The translations under genes and the position numbers were made by a program. From Burkholderiales bacterium (lineage in GTDB: Bacteria > Pseudomonadota > Gammaproteobacteria > Burkholderiales > Burkholderiaceae_C), in the NCBI GenBank assembly GCA_947372225.1, contig CANBSV010000039.1, positions 1 to 22,618 on the forward strand: DNA of 22,618 nucleotides, in the 5' to 3' direction. Below, one piece after another: positions 1 to 10,605 of the stretch; within the stretch, counting starts at the first letter, position 1, and each line of letters begins with the position of its first letter. The notes beneath the pieces were generated by a model. It did no database searches. It saw only the letters and a list, made by a program, of their open reading frames with translations, and was not told the DNA's origin.

Positions 1-16
1 CTGCAGAAGTGACGCT

Positions 17-862
17 GTGAGAAGCAGCGCCTGGCGCGGTGCGCTGCTGGCCGCGCCGGCGGTGCTGTGGACGTTCGCGTTCTTCGTGCTGCCGTCGTCC
101 GCGATCGCGCTGTGGAGCTTCTTCCGGCGCGAGGGCGGGATGCTCGTCACCACGCCCAGCCTCGACAACTACCGCCGCCTGATTGCCGACGACACCTACG
201 CGCTGGCGCTGCAGCACTCGCTCGAGACCACGCTGCTGGTCACCGCGCTGTCGGTGCTGCTGGCTTACCCGCTGGCCTACGCCATTGCCTACCGCGTGGC
301 GCCGCGCTGGCAGCGCGCGGTGCTGATGCTCGCGGTGCTGCCGTTCTGGACGTCGTACGTGGTGCGCTCGTATGCGTGGCTGCTGGTGCTCGCGCCCGAA
401 GGCGTGATCAACCGCGCGCTGATGGCCTGGGGATGGATCGCCGAGCCGCTGGAGCTGGCCTTCACGCCCGGCGCCTCGGTGATCGGCTTCGTGCATTTCT
501 TCGTCATGCTGTGCACGCTGACCATCTACGCCAGCCTGGTGCGCATCGACCCCAAACTGCGGCTGGCCGCCGCCGATCTGGGCGCCAGTCGCTGGCAGAC
601 CTTCGCGCGCATCACGTTGCCGCTGTCGGCGCCGGGCTTGGCGGCAGGGGCGTTTCTCACTTTCGTGATCACCATCGGCGACTACGTCACGCCACAGATC
701 CTGGGCGGCAACACCGAGCTGCTGCTGCCGCAGATGATCCTGATGCAGATCCAGCGCCGCGCCGACATCCCCATGGCCTCGGCGCTGTCGATGGCGATGA
801 TGGTGTGCGTCACGCTGGCGTATGCCGCGCTGGCACGCTGGCTGAGCGCCAAACGCGCATGA
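17..862 (+). CDS. ABC transporter permease, PotB-like (polyamine-type)
   Basis: Inner-membrane permease of a binding-protein-dependent importer, 281 residues, the usual length for PotB-type subunits. About six hydrophobic helices are visible. A cytoplasmic EAA-type coupling loop lies near residues 184-208 (AAADLGASRWQTF followed by ITLPLSAPG), the contact point for the ATPase. The start is GTG at 17, five bases after an in-frame TGA (10-12) that probably ends the upstream gene; in operons of this kind that is often the periplasmic binding protein, but only three codons of it would be in view. The stop overlaps the next permease start (ATGA). The PotB/C/A arrangement points to spermidine/putrescine-type or another small organic cation or acid; the exact substrate cannot be read from the sequence. 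Confidence 0.9.
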   Translation: MRSSAWRGALLAAPAVLWTFAFFVLPSSAIALWSFFRREGGMLVTTPSLDNYRRLIADDTYALALQHSLETTLLVTALSVLLAYPLAYAIAYRVAPRWQRAVLMLAVLPFWTSYVVRSYAWLLVLAPEGVINRALMAWGWIAEPLELAFTPGASVIGFVHFFVMLCTLTIYASLVRIDPKLRLAAADLGASRWQTFARITLPLSAPGLAAGAFLTFVITIGDYVTPQILGGNTELLLPQMILMQIQRRADIPMASALSMAMMVCVTLAYAALARWLSAKRA

Positions 863-1674
863 GCACCCGCCGCCAGCTCGTCGACCGGTTGCAGGCGCTG
901 GCCGTCATGGCGCCGCTGTTCGTCTTCATCTACCTGCCGGTGGTCACGCTGGTGCTGTTCTCCTTTCACGCGGGGCAAGTGCCCGTGCCGCCGTTTGAAG
1001 GGCCATCGCTCGAGTGGTACCAGCGCGTGCTCGGCAACGACCGCGTCACCGGCGCCACGTGGGCGTCGGTGGTGGTGGGCGTGTTGTCGTCGGCGCTGGC
1101 CACCGGTCTGGCCACGCTGGCTGCCTGGGGGCTGGCGCGTCACCGGGTGCCCGGTCACCGCTTCGTTGAGGCGCTGCTGATGCTGCCGCTGGCGGTGTCG
1201 TATCTGGTGATTGGTGTGGGGCTGCTTGTGGCGCTGTCGGCGCTCGATGTGAGCCGTTCGCTGTGGTCGGTGGGCATTGGCCACGTGGTGCTGAACCTGC
1301 CGCTGGCTTTCGTGGTGGTGGTCGGCCAGTTCGATCACGCCCAGGTGCGGCTCGAGCACGCCGCGCGCGATCTGGGCGCCAGCGAATCGCAGGTGTTCTG
1401 GCGCGTCACGGTGCCGCTGCTGCGTCCGGCCAGCATGGCGGCTTTTCTCTTGTCACTCACGTTTTCATGGGACGAGTTCATCGTGTCGTTCTTGCTCTCG
1501 GGCTTCGATCCGACGCTGCCGGTGGTCATCTGGGGCATGTTGCGCAGCGGCCTCAACCCGCAGACCAACGCGGTCGGCACCATGGTGTTTGGCGTGTCGT
1601 TGCTGGCCGCCGTGATGTTCGAGTTGACGCTGCTGCGCCAGGCAGGAAGGAACCCCGATGCAAGCCGCCGCTGA
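859..1674 (+). CDS. ABC transporter permease, PotC-like
   Basis: Second inner-membrane permease of the importer, 271 residues. The ATG at 859 overlaps the stop of the first permease (ATGA), so the two are probably translationally coupled. The same frame is open back to base 67, but that extension is low-complexity Arg/Ala-rich shadow sequence of the first permease and is not part of the protein. An N-terminal helix (residues about 12-35) is followed by further helices. An EAA-type loop (AARDLGASESQVFWRVTVP) lies near residues 167-185, then the SWDEF segment typical of PotC-type subunits. The 3' end overlaps the ATPase gene by 17 bases. Confidence 0.9.
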   Translation: MSTRRQLVDRLQALAVMAPLFVFIYLPVVTLVLFSFHAGQVPVPPFEGPSLEWYQRVLGNDRVTGATWASVVVGVLSSALATGLATLAAWGLARHRVPGHRFVEALLMLPLAVSYLVIGVGLLVALSALDVSRSLWSVGIGHVVLNLPLAFVVVVGQFDHAQVRLEHAARDLGASESQVFWRVTVPLLRPASMAAFLLSLTFSWDEFIVSFLLSGFDPTLPVVIWGMLRSGLNPQTNAVGTMVFGVSLLAAVMFELTLLRQAGRNPDASRR

Positions 1675-2728
1675 ACTGACGCTCGACGCCGTGTCGTGCC
1701 GCTACGGCGAGGTGATGGCGGTCGATGACGTTTCGCTCACCGTGCCGCCCGGCACCTACGTCGTGCTGCTCGGGCCGTCGGGTTCGGGCAAGACCACGCT
1801 GCTGTCGATGCTTGGCGGCTTCACTACGCCCACGCTCGGGCGCGTGCTGATCGGCGGCCAAGATGTGACGAATGTGCCGCCGGCACAGCGGCCCACCGCC
1901 ACCGTGTTTCAGGATTACGCGTTGTTCCCGCACCTCGACGTCGCCGGCAACGTGGGCTTCGGTCTGTCGGTGTGTGGCGTGGCGCCGGTGCAGATCGCGC
2001 AGCGGGTGTCGGCCGCGCTCGATCGCGTGGGCTTGAGCGGCTACGGGCCGCGTGCCATCTCGGCGGCGTCGGGCGGTCAGCGTCAGCGCATCGCTCTGGC
2101 CCGCGCGCTGGTCACCGAGCCGTCGCTGCTGCTGCTCGACGAGCCGCTAGGCGCGCTCGACTTGAGCCTGCGCCGTCAGATGCAAGACGAACTGCGCCGC
2201 CTGCAGCGCGCCGAAGGGCGCAGCTTCGTGCACGTCACGCACGACCAGGAAGAAGCCATGGCGATTGCCGACCTGATGGTCATCATGAACCGCGGCCGCA
2301 TCGAGGACATGGGGCCGCCCACGCGCCTGTACGAGCGCCCGCGCACCCGCTTCGCCGCGCAGTTTCTGGGCGAGAGCGCCATCATCGAAGGCCGCGTCGC
2401 CAGCGCCGAGGCGGGCTGCTTGCAGATCGACACGCCTTGCGGGCGGCTCGCCTTGAGGGGAAGCCGCTCACCCGGCGATGCGGTCGCGCTGGCCGTGCGG
2501 CCCGAGGCGCTGCGAGTGGGGCTTGCCACCCAGGGCGAACAGTCGCTCGGGCAGCTGCGGGTGGAGCATTCGGTTTACCAGGGCAGTTTTTTGCGAGTGT
2601 CCGGCCACACGCCCAGCGGCGTGCGGCTGCTCGCCAAGCTGCCGCCGCAACCGCTGCCCGCCGGGGCCGATATCGAGGGCATTGCGGTGTCGGTGCGCGC
2701 CGATGGCCTGGTGTTGCTCGAAGACTGA
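1658..2728 (+). CDS. ABC transporter ATP-binding protein, PotA-like
   Basis: Cytoplasmic ATPase driving the importer, 356 residues. Walker A is GPSGSGKTT (39-47), the Q-loop is QDYALFPH (85-92), Walker B is LLLLDEP (157-163) and the H-loop His is in VTHDQEEA (193-200). The signature motif reads AASGGQ (136-141), with Ala where LSGGQ normally has Leu. Residues from about 240 form the C-terminal TOBE-like regulatory region found in PotA/FbpC/CysA-type ATPases. The ATG at 1658 has a good ribosome-binding site (AGGAAGGA, 1645-1652) inside the end of the upstream permease. It is the third gene of the operon and is followed 31 bases later by an MBL-fold hydrolase. Confidence 0.92.
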   Translation: MQAAAELTLDAVSCRYGEVMAVDDVSLTVPPGTYVVLLGPSGSGKTTLLSMLGGFTTPTLGRVLIGGQDVTNVPPAQRPTATVFQDYALFPHLDVAGNVGFGLSVCGVAPVQIAQRVSAALDRVGLSGYGPRAISAASGGQRQRIALARALVTEPSLLLLDEPLGALDLSLRRQMQDELRRLQRAEGRSFVHVTHDQEEAMAIADLMVIMNRGRIEDMGPPTRLYERPRTRFAAQFLGESAIIEGRVASAEAGCLQIDTPCGRLALRGSRSPGDAVALAVRPEALRVGLATQGEQSLGQLRVEHSVYQGSFLRVSGHTPSGVRLLAKLPPQPLPAGADIEGIAVSVRADGLVLLED

Positions 2729-2759
2729 CCGCCCGCCACGCCCCACGAGCCACACGACC

Positions 2760-3524
2760 ATGCCGCATTCGAAACCCACCGCCACGCCCTTCGACTGGTA
2801 CCGCATCACGCACCACGACCACGGCGTGACCCGCATCGACGAGCACCACATCGACCCGTTCTATCGCTGCAACATCTGGCATGTGCGCGGCCGGGAGGGC
2901 GACTTGCTGGTCGATTCAGGCATGGGCGTGGTCAGCCTGCGCACGCAGGTGCCGTGGCTGGGCGAGCGCCCGCTGCTGGCCGTGGCCAGCCACGCGCACT
3001 TCGATCACGTGGGCAACCACCACGAGTTCGATCAGCGCGCCTGCCACGCCTGCGAGGCGCACATCCTGGCCGAGCCGCGCGGCGACTGGAACCTGGCCGA
3101 ACGCTATGCCGTGGTCGACATGTTCACCGCGCTGCCGCCGGGCGGCTATTGCCAGGCCGACTACCGGGTCAGGCCGGCACCGGTCACGCGGGTGGTCGAG
3201 GCGGGTGACGTCATCGATCTGGGCGACCGGGTGTTCGAGGTGCTGCACGTGCCGGGCCATTCGCCCGGATCGATCGCGCTGTGGGAGCGCGCCACCGGCG
3301 TGCTGTTTTCAGGCGATGCGGTCTACGACGGGCCGCTGATTGATGATGCGTACCACTCGCACCCGCCCACCTACGTCGAAACGCTGTCGCGCCTGCGCGA
3401 GCTGCCGGTGAGCGTGGTGCACGGCGGGCACTTCGAGAGTTTCGGTCGCAACCGCATGCGCCAGCTGGTCGACGAGTACGTCGCGGGTCAGCGCGCGGGC
3501 GGCTGCCCGGCGGATGCCGGTTGA
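2760..3524 (+). CDS. MBL-fold metallo-hydrolase
   Basis: Metallo-beta-lactamase-fold hydrolase, 254 residues, probably cytoplasmic (no signal peptide). The metal-site motif HAHFDH (78-83) is complete. Further ligands are likely His167 in HVPGHSPGS, Asp186 in FSGDAVYD and His221 or His224 in VVHGGHFE. This is the glyoxalase II/lactonase-like subset of the fold; substrate unknown. The frame is open back to 2478, but everything before the ATG at 2760 is a shadow of the ATPase gene. Lying 31 bases downstream of the transporter ATPase on the same strand, it probably belongs to the same transcript and may process the imported compound (inference). Confidence 0.85.
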   Translation: MPHSKPTATPFDWYRITHHDHGVTRIDEHHIDPFYRCNIWHVRGREGDLLVDSGMGVVSLRTQVPWLGERPLLAVASHAHFDHVGNHHEFDQRACHACEAHILAEPRGDWNLAERYAVVDMFTALPPGGYCQADYRVRPAPVTRVVEAGDVIDLGDRVFEVLHVPGHSPGSIALWERATGVLFSGDAVYDGPLIDDAYHSHPPTYVETLSRLRELPVSVVHGGHFESFGRNRMRQLVDEYVAGQRAGGCPADAG

Positions 3525-3539
3525 GGGGTCAGCCGGCGA

Positions 3540-3555
3540 CGGCCCGAGCGGGCCG
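3540..3555. terminator. Weak hairpin between convergent genes
   Basis: Perfect 6-bp inverted repeat CGGCCC / GGGCCG with a four-base loop (GAGC), 16 bases after the hydrolase stop and 43 bases beyond the stop of the convergent secreted-protein gene. No T-run follows on either strand, so intrinsic termination is uncertain. It could simply be a stable 3' end structure. Confidence 0.25.
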
Positions 3556-3597
3556 CCAGTTCCGATTGCAGCACCGCCAGATCGGCGACGTCATGAA

Positions 3598-4131
3598 TCA
3601 GCGCAGCGTGTAGCCGCGCGCGTCCATGCAGGCTTCGGTGGCTCGGTTGAACACGTTGCTGTCGGCCATCGCGTTGCGCTGCGTGGTCGCCCAGCGGTTG
3701 CAGGCCTGGCGGTCCGCTTCGGTCTGTTCGGGGCCCTGGCCGCTGCGCGGATAGATGATGGGATCGGGACGCGATGGCGCCACCGGCTCGCGGTACTCGG
3801 CCACCGGGGGCACCTCGCGGTAGACCGGGGCCTCGCGATAGACCACTGGCGGCTGGCGGTAGACCACCACCGGCGCGGGTTCGACCCAGCCGTACGCCGG
3901 CGGGTAGGCGTACACCGGCGGGCCGTAGGCGCGCTGGCTGCTGAGGTAACCCAGTCCGAAGCCGATGCCCGTGCCCAGCACGACACCGCCCCAGCCCAGG
4001 CCGCCGCCACCGTGATAGTGGCCGCCATACCCGCCGTGCCCGCCGTAGGCTTGGGCATCAGCCCAAGGCAATCCGGCACCCACGGCCACCAGGGCCAACG
4101 AGGCAGCCAAGCGTAGGGTCAAGCGTTTCAT
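3598..4131 (-). CDS. Secreted Gly/Tyr-rich protein, function unknown
   Basis: 177 residues. An N-terminal signal peptide (MKRLTLRLAASLALVAVGAG, cleavage near residue 27 around ADAQA) directs export. After it come a Gly/His-rich stretch (GGHGGYGGHYHGGGG), a short glycine-zipper-like hydrophobic segment (VVLGTGIGFGLGYL), a Pro/Tyr-rich region with repeated VVYR/PVYREVP units, and a small C-terminal domain with two cysteines (QACNRWA ... ATEACMDARGYTLR). Similar Gly-rich exported proteins ending in a C-x-x-W ... RGYT-type module occur in proteobacteria and have no firm function. The ATG at 4131 is preferred over an upstream ATG at 4176 because the signal peptide begins there and GAGAGGA lies 6 bases upstream. 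It is convergent with the MBL hydrolase. The 249 bases upstream (4132-4380) must hold its promoter, but I see no clear one. Confidence 0.75.
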   Translation of the reverse strand: MKRLTLRLAASLALVAVGAGLPWADAQAYGGHGGYGGHYHGGGGLGWGGVVLGTGIGFGLGYLSSQRAYGPPVYAYPPAYGWVEPAPVVVYRQPPVVYREAPVYREVPPVAEYREPVAPSRPDPIIYPRSGQGPEQTEADRQACNRWATTQRNAMADSNVFNRATEACMDARGYTLR

Positions 4132-4360
4132 GGTGTTTCCTCTCGAGCAATGCACTTGGCGGGCCAAATCAGGCACCGCCGATGCGAATCAAAGACAACC
4201 GGTCAGCCTGTTGGGATGCGGTCCTGCCGCAAAGAGTTCCCCAAAAGCCGTTCACCTGAAGTTGCAACGCCGTGTGAGCGGCCACTGCGGGCGAACTGCT
4301 CTCTAACGAAACTCAAGCCCCAAGCGTTGACCCACTGCCCTTGATCTGTCCGAGACACCG

Positions 4361-4382
4361 GATCGGGTCGTTTCGCCCGATC
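4361..4382 (-). terminator. Inverted repeat at the ompW stop codon
   Basis: GATCGGG (4361-4367) and CCCGATC (4376-4382) form a 7-bp stem with an 8-base loop. The stem includes two bases of the ompW stop codon. On the minus strand this is the transcript's 3' end, but no T-run follows, so it may be a processing or stability hairpin rather than a true intrinsic terminator. Confidence 0.35.
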
Positions 4383-5004
4383 AGAAACGGTAGCCCACGC
4401 CCATGCCGATCAGCCAAGGGTCGATCTTGAACTTGCCCACCTTGGCGCCGGAGGACTTCACGTCGGTTTCGATGTCGACGTGCTTCACGTCGAAGTTGAC
4501 GTAGACGTTCTTGGCGATCTCGTAGTCAACACCGGCTTGCAAGGCCAGACCGAAACTGCTGTGGTCGAGGCTCGGGTGCAAGGCAGTCACGACGCCCGGG
4601 GTGAAGTGAACCTTGGAGATGTTCGTGTAGTTCAAGCCGATGCCGACGTAGGGCTTGAGCGCACCGAGCTGCGTGAAGTGGTATTGCGCCAGCAGGGTCG
4701 GTGGCAACTCATGCAGAGCCCCGATGTAGGCGTTGCCAGCGCGGATGCTGTGCTTTTGCGGGTACGTCAGCACCAGTTCGGCGGCGAGTTCCGGCGTGAA
4801 GAAGTAGGACACGTCGAACTCTGGCAGCACCTTGTCGCTCACCGACAGATCCAACCCGGTCGAGTCCTTGTTGTCGCTGATCAGGCCCACCGCCCGAATG
4901 CGAACCAGCCATGGCTCGCTGGGGGTTTGTGCAGCCGCAGGCAAGGTGATGCAGGTGACGAGTGCAGCCGCCAAGGCGACTTGCTTCAGCGTGGGGATGT
5001 TCAT
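4381..5004 (-). CDS. ompW: OmpW-family outer membrane protein
   Basis: Small eight-stranded outer-membrane barrel, 207 residues, close to the usual OmpW length. A signal peptide (residues 1-26, ending LPAAAQ) is followed by the N-terminal WLVRIRAVGL strand. Conserved family features include FDVSYFFTPELAAEL, LPPTLLAQYHF, LKPYVGIGLNYT and the C-terminal GVGYRF ending in Phe, the signal for barrel insertion. OmpW proteins form a narrow hydrophobic channel linked to small hydrophobic compounds and to stress or oxygen responses. The start chosen is ATG 5004 with AAGGA nine bases upstream, rather than the in-frame ATG at 5061, which would put a charged stretch in front of the signal peptide. It diverges from the DUF429 gene. 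Confidence 0.9.
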   Translation of the reverse strand: MNIPTLKQVALAAALVTCITLPAAAQTPSEPWLVRIRAVGLISDNKDSTGLDLSVSDKVLPEFDVSYFFTPELAAELVLTYPQKHSIRAGNAYIGALHELPPTLLAQYHFTQLGALKPYVGIGLNYTNISKVHFTPGVVTALHPSLDHSSFGLALQAGVDYEIAKNVYVNFDVKHVDIETDVKSSGAKVGKFKIDPWLIGMGVGYRF

Positions 5005-5047
5005 TTGTGTGTTCCTTTTCTTGGCGAGGACGAACTCCTCAGGGGCA

Positions 5048-5089
5048 ATTGAAGTCCTCACAGTCTGTCCGGATGTTGCGGTGCATCAA
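5048..5089 (-). promoter_or_regulatory. Putative FNR/CRP-type class II promoter of ompW
   Basis: On the minus strand TTGAT-GCAC-CGCAA (5089 down to 5076) matches the FNR consensus TTGAT-N4-ATCAA perfectly in the first half and at CAA in the second (8 of 10 positions). Placing its centre at -41.5, the class II position, puts the -10 hexamer exactly on TTCAAT (5053-5048; 4 of 6 to TATAAT) and +1 at 5041. That leaves a 36-base leader to the ompW ATG. FNR control of ompW is known in E. coli; its operation here is inferred from sequence and geometry. A perfect TTGCGCAA palindrome (5110-5117) lies further upstream. Confidence 0.5.
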
Positions 5090-5152
5090 GGTTTTGTACG
5101 GTGCAACATTTGCGCAACACCTGAAGGCCTGTCCAGTCGCTAGAGTGCCGCC

Positions 5153-6010
5153 GTGATCGCCGAATGCCCCGAAGCCCTTTGTCTCGCTGAACGCCCCTGC
5201 GGCGCTGGCGCTGTGGCTGGCGTCGACTTCACCAGCCGGCCCACGGCGCGCAAGCCCATCGTGGTGGCGCTGGGCCGGTTCGATGGTCAAGCGGTGCGGC
5301 TCGATGCGCTGGTCTCCCACGCCAGCTTCGAGACCTTTGACGGCTGGTTGCGTGCGTCTGGCGACTGGGTGGGCGCCTTCGATCTGCCTTTCGGCCTGCC
5401 TCGCGAACTCGTCACCGCGTTGGGCTGGCCCGCCGACTGGTTGCCATTGATGCGCCACTACGCCGGGCTGTCGCGCGCCGAGATCCGAGACACCTTTGCC
5501 GCGTTTTGCGATGCGCGGCCGGCGGGCGCCAAGTTCGCGCACCGCGCGTGCGACAAGCCGGCGGGCTCCTCACCCTCGATGAAATGGGTCAACCCGCCAG
5601 TGGCTTACATGCTGCACGCCGGCGTTCCGCTGCTCATCGACGCCGGCTTGCACCTGCCCGGGCTCCACGGGGGCGATCCCTCACGCGTGGCCGTCGAGGG
5701 CTACCCGGGCCTGCTGGCCCGCGAGGTGTTGGGCGCGCGCTCTTACAAAAGCGACGATCGCGCCCGGCAAACGCCAGAGCGGCTCATCGCCCGCAAGGAC
5801 CTGGTCGACGCACTCGAGCAGGGCCGCACACGGCTGGGCGTGCGCTTGCGGCTGACTCATGCGCAGCGCGACGCGCTGGTGGCCGACGCCAGCGGTGACC
5901 GGCTCGATGCGGTGCTGTGCCTGCTTCAGGCGGCATGGGCGCGAGCGCAGCCGGCGTTCGGCCGGCCGGAGCACGCCGACGCGCTCGAGGGCTGGATCGT
6001 GAGCGCATGA
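5153..6010 (+). CDS. DUF429 domain-containing protein
   Basis: 285 residues. The N-terminal GVDFTSRPTARKPIVVA (about 23-39) and C-terminal GDRLDAVLCLLQAAWA (about 246-261) are the characteristic ends of the DUF429 family, an uncharacterised RNase H/actin-like fold group with conserved acidic residues. The middle carries GAFDLPFGLPRELV and VEGYPGLLAREVLG, also typical. No signal peptide or membrane segment. The GTG at 5153 is the first start in frame, with a poor ribosome-binding site. The conserved domain begins only at residue 22, so a second GTG at 5213 is a serious alternative. Divergent from ompW across a 148-base promoter region. Function unknown. Confidence 0.8.
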   Translation: MIAECPEALCLAERPCGAGAVAGVDFTSRPTARKPIVVALGRFDGQAVRLDALVSHASFETFDGWLRASGDWVGAFDLPFGLPRELVTALGWPADWLPLMRHYAGLSRAEIRDTFAAFCDARPAGAKFAHRACDKPAGSSPSMKWVNPPVAYMLHAGVPLLIDAGLHLPGLHGGDPSRVAVEGYPGLLAREVLGARSYKSDDRARQTPERLIARKDLVDALEQGRTRLGVRLRLTHAQRDALVADASGDRLDAVLCLLQAAWARAQPAFGRPEHADALEGWIVSA

Positions 6011-6149
6011 GTGCCATCGCGAGCCGGCACGAGCGTCAGCGATCTGTCAGAGGCGCTGGCTTGGAGTGGTTCGGGCTCAGTTTTCCCGGCGCTCAGACGA
6101 AACAAAGTTGTTCCCCCGAGTTTCACAGTCCTTCATCAGGAGACCTTGC

Positions 6150-7043
6150 ATGACATGTTTCACCACCCGCTGCCTCGGCGCCGCATCCTTGCTGCTGGCA
6201 CTGGTGTGCGCACCGGCCGCGGCCAGCGACCTGGCCGACGTCAAGGCGCGCGGCGAGTTGCGTCATCTGGGCATCAACTACGCCAACTTCGTCACTGGCG
6301 CGGGCGACGGCTTCGATGTGGAACTGGTGCAGGGCTTCGCCAAGTCCATCGGCGTCAAGTACAAGCTGGTGCCCACCGACTTCGTCAGCGTGATCCGTGA
6401 CGTGCTGGGGCAGGAAGTCGTGCGCCAGGGCGATCAGGTCACGCTGCAGGGGGACTTTGCCGTCAAGGGCGACATGATCGCCACCGGCTTCACCATGCTG
6501 CCGTGGCGCGAAAAGGTGCTGCTGTATTCGGCACCCACCTTCCCGTCGCAGGTGCTGCTGGTCGCGCGGGCCGATTCGCCCACCGCGCCCATCAAGGGCA
6601 CGCCCGATCTGGCGGCTGACATCGTCGAGACCAAGGCGCTGATCGGCACCAAGAGCCTGCTGGTGATGGAGCGCACCTGCATCGATCCGGGCAACTACGG
6701 GCTCAAGGGCAAGGGCATCGACATCCGTCCCTACACCAAGAGCACCAACCTCAACGAGATGGTGCCCGCGCTGCTCAATGCAGACGCCGACTTCACGCTG
6801 CTCGACGTGCCTGACGCCATCCTCGACTTGCAGCGCTGGGCCGGCAAGATCAAGGTGATCGGGCCGATCTCGGGACACCAGGAACTGGCCGCCGCGTTTC
6901 CAAAGTCCTCACCCGAGTTGCGTCGCGCGTTTGATGAGTACCTGGTGCGCGTCAAGGGCGATGGCACCTACGACAAGCTGGTTGACAAGTACTACCCCGG
7001 CATCCGGCGCTACTTCCCGGCGTTTTTTGCCAGCAAGGGCTGA
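6150..7043 (+). CDS. Family 3 solute-binding protein (SBP_bac_3)
   Basis: Periplasmic ligand-binding protein, 297 residues. The signal peptide (residues 1-25, ending CAPAAAS) is followed by the first lobe: LADVKARGELRHLGINYANF, GFDVELVQGFAKSIGVKYKLV, then MIATGFTMLPWREKVLLYSAP, the hallmark of the family. It closes with FDEYLVRVKGDGTYDKLVDKYY. The ATG at 6150 has AGGAGA eight bases upstream; the frame extends to 6066 without a signal-like sequence. No permease or ATPase accompanies it. Instead a hybrid sensor kinase follows in the same frame directly after its TGA, so it more likely presents a ligand to the kinase than to a transporter (inference, by analogy with LuxP-LuxQ and TorT-TorS). The ligand is probably an amino acid or related small molecule, not identifiable here. 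Confidence 0.88.
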   Translation: MTCFTTRCLGAASLLLALVCAPAAASDLADVKARGELRHLGINYANFVTGAGDGFDVELVQGFAKSIGVKYKLVPTDFVSVIRDVLGQEVVRQGDQVTLQGDFAVKGDMIATGFTMLPWREKVLLYSAPTFPSQVLLVARADSPTAPIKGTPDLAADIVETKALIGTKSLLVMERTCIDPGNYGLKGKGIDIRPYTKSTNLNEMVPALLNADADFTLLDVPDAILDLQRWAGKIKVIGPISGHQELAAAFPKSSPELRRAFDEYLVRVKGDGTYDKLVDKYYPGIRRYFPAFFASKG

Positions 7044-7109
7044 CCCATCGACCGGAAGTTTGCCTCGCTGACCACGCGATTCGCCGGGCGCTGGGCGCTC
7101 GTCGTCGCG

Positions 7110-9656
<2,547 letters not shown>

Positions 9657-9672
9657 GTGCCCACGACGCTGA

Positions 9673-10587
9673 TCAACGCCGCATCAACGTGCTCTTGCCG
9701 AACAGGCTTTCGATCAGGTCGACGGCCAGCTCGGCGGTCTGGTTGCGCACGTCGAGTGCGGGGTTGAGTTCCATCACGTCGAGGCTGGCCAGGCGGTGGG
9801 TGTCGGCGATCATTTCCATGCACAGCTGGGCTTCGCGGTAGGTGGGGCCGCCAGGCACGGTGGTGCCCACGCCGGGGGCGATGGCGGGGTCGAGGAAATC
9901 GACGTCGAAGCTCACGTGCAGGTGGGTGTGCTCATCCAGCGTGGCCAGCGCCAGTTCCATGGCGTGGCGCATGCCCATCTCGTCGATGTAGCGCATGTCG
10001 AACACCTCGAGCCCTTGCTCATGCACAAAGCGCTTTTCGCCGGCATCCACACTGCGTATGCCGATCTGGCGCACCCACTTCGCGCTGATGGCCGGCGTGT
10101 GGCCGCCCAGTTCGATCAGCTCGGCCGGACCATGACCGCACAGGCACGCCACGGGCATGCCGTGCAGGTTGCCGCTGGGCGTGAGCACGCTGGTGTTGAA
10201 GTCGGCGTGGGCGTCGAGCCACAGCACGCGCAGCCGCTTGCCGTGGTCGCGGCAGTGGCGCGCCACCGCGCTGATCGAGCCGATGGCGAGTGCGTGGTCG
10301 CCGCCCAGCAGCACCGGCAAGCGCTGCTGCTGCAGCTCGGCCAGCACCGCGTCGTGCACCGTGCGGTTCCACGCCGCCACCTCGGCGAAGTGCCGGTAGC
10401 CATCGACCGGCGGCAGCCACGGGTTGGCCGGGCCGATCAGGTTGCCGCGGTCGATCACCTCCAGCCCCAGTCCTTGCAGCACCGGCCCGATGCCCGCCAC
10501 GCGCAGCGCCTCGGGCCCCATGCTCGCGCCGCGGCTGCCCGCGCCGATGTCGGTGGGCGCTCCGATCAGACTGATGTGGGGGTTCAT
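9673..10587 (-). CDS. rocF: Arginase
   Basis: Cytoplasmic manganese enzyme hydrolysing arginine to ornithine and urea; 304 residues, normal arginase length. Metal-site motifs are complete: GGDHALAIGS (His98), DAHADFN (Asp125, His127, Asp129) and SFDVDFLDP (Asp228, Asp230). The arginase N-terminus ISLIGAPTDIGAGSRGASMGPEAL and the C-terminal ELNPALDVRNQTAELAVDLI fit arginase better than agmatinase. It starts 18 bases after the stop of the LOG-family gene, so it is probably the last gene of a moeB-LOG-arginase transcript, although its own ribosome-binding site is weak. Only 16 bases separate its stop from that of the convergent kinase, with no terminator visible. Confidence 0.92.
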   Translation of the reverse strand: MNPHISLIGAPTDIGAGSRGASMGPEALRVAGIGPVLQGLGLEVIDRGNLIGPANPWLPPVDGYRHFAEVAAWNRTVHDAVLAELQQQRLPVLLGGDHALAIGSISAVARHCRDHGKRLRVLWLDAHADFNTSVLTPSGNLHGMPVACLCGHGPAELIELGGHTPAISAKWVRQIGIRSVDAGEKRFVHEQGLEVFDMRYIDEMGMRHAMELALATLDEHTHLHVSFDVDFLDPAIAPGVGTTVPGGPTYREAQLCMEMIADTHRLASLDVMELNPALDVRNQTAELAVDLIESLFGKSTLMRR

Positions 10588-10605
10588 CCTGGTGGACCGG
10601 ATGGG

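Noticed and set aside
1..12. Last codons of an upstream gene (reads L-Q-K-stop in the frame ending at 12)
   Set aside because: A TGA five bases before the GTG start fits an operon partner such as the binding protein, but three codons are not enough to call a feature.
67..858. N-terminal extension of the second permease frame
   Set aside because: The translated extension is Arg/Ala/His-rich out-of-frame sequence of the first permease; the membrane protein begins at ATG 859 with an ATGA overlap.
4200..4260. GGAAC-type ECF sigma -35 element upstream of the secreted Gly-rich protein
   Set aside because: GGAACT is visible on the minus strand, but no matching -10 occurs 16-17 bases downstream.
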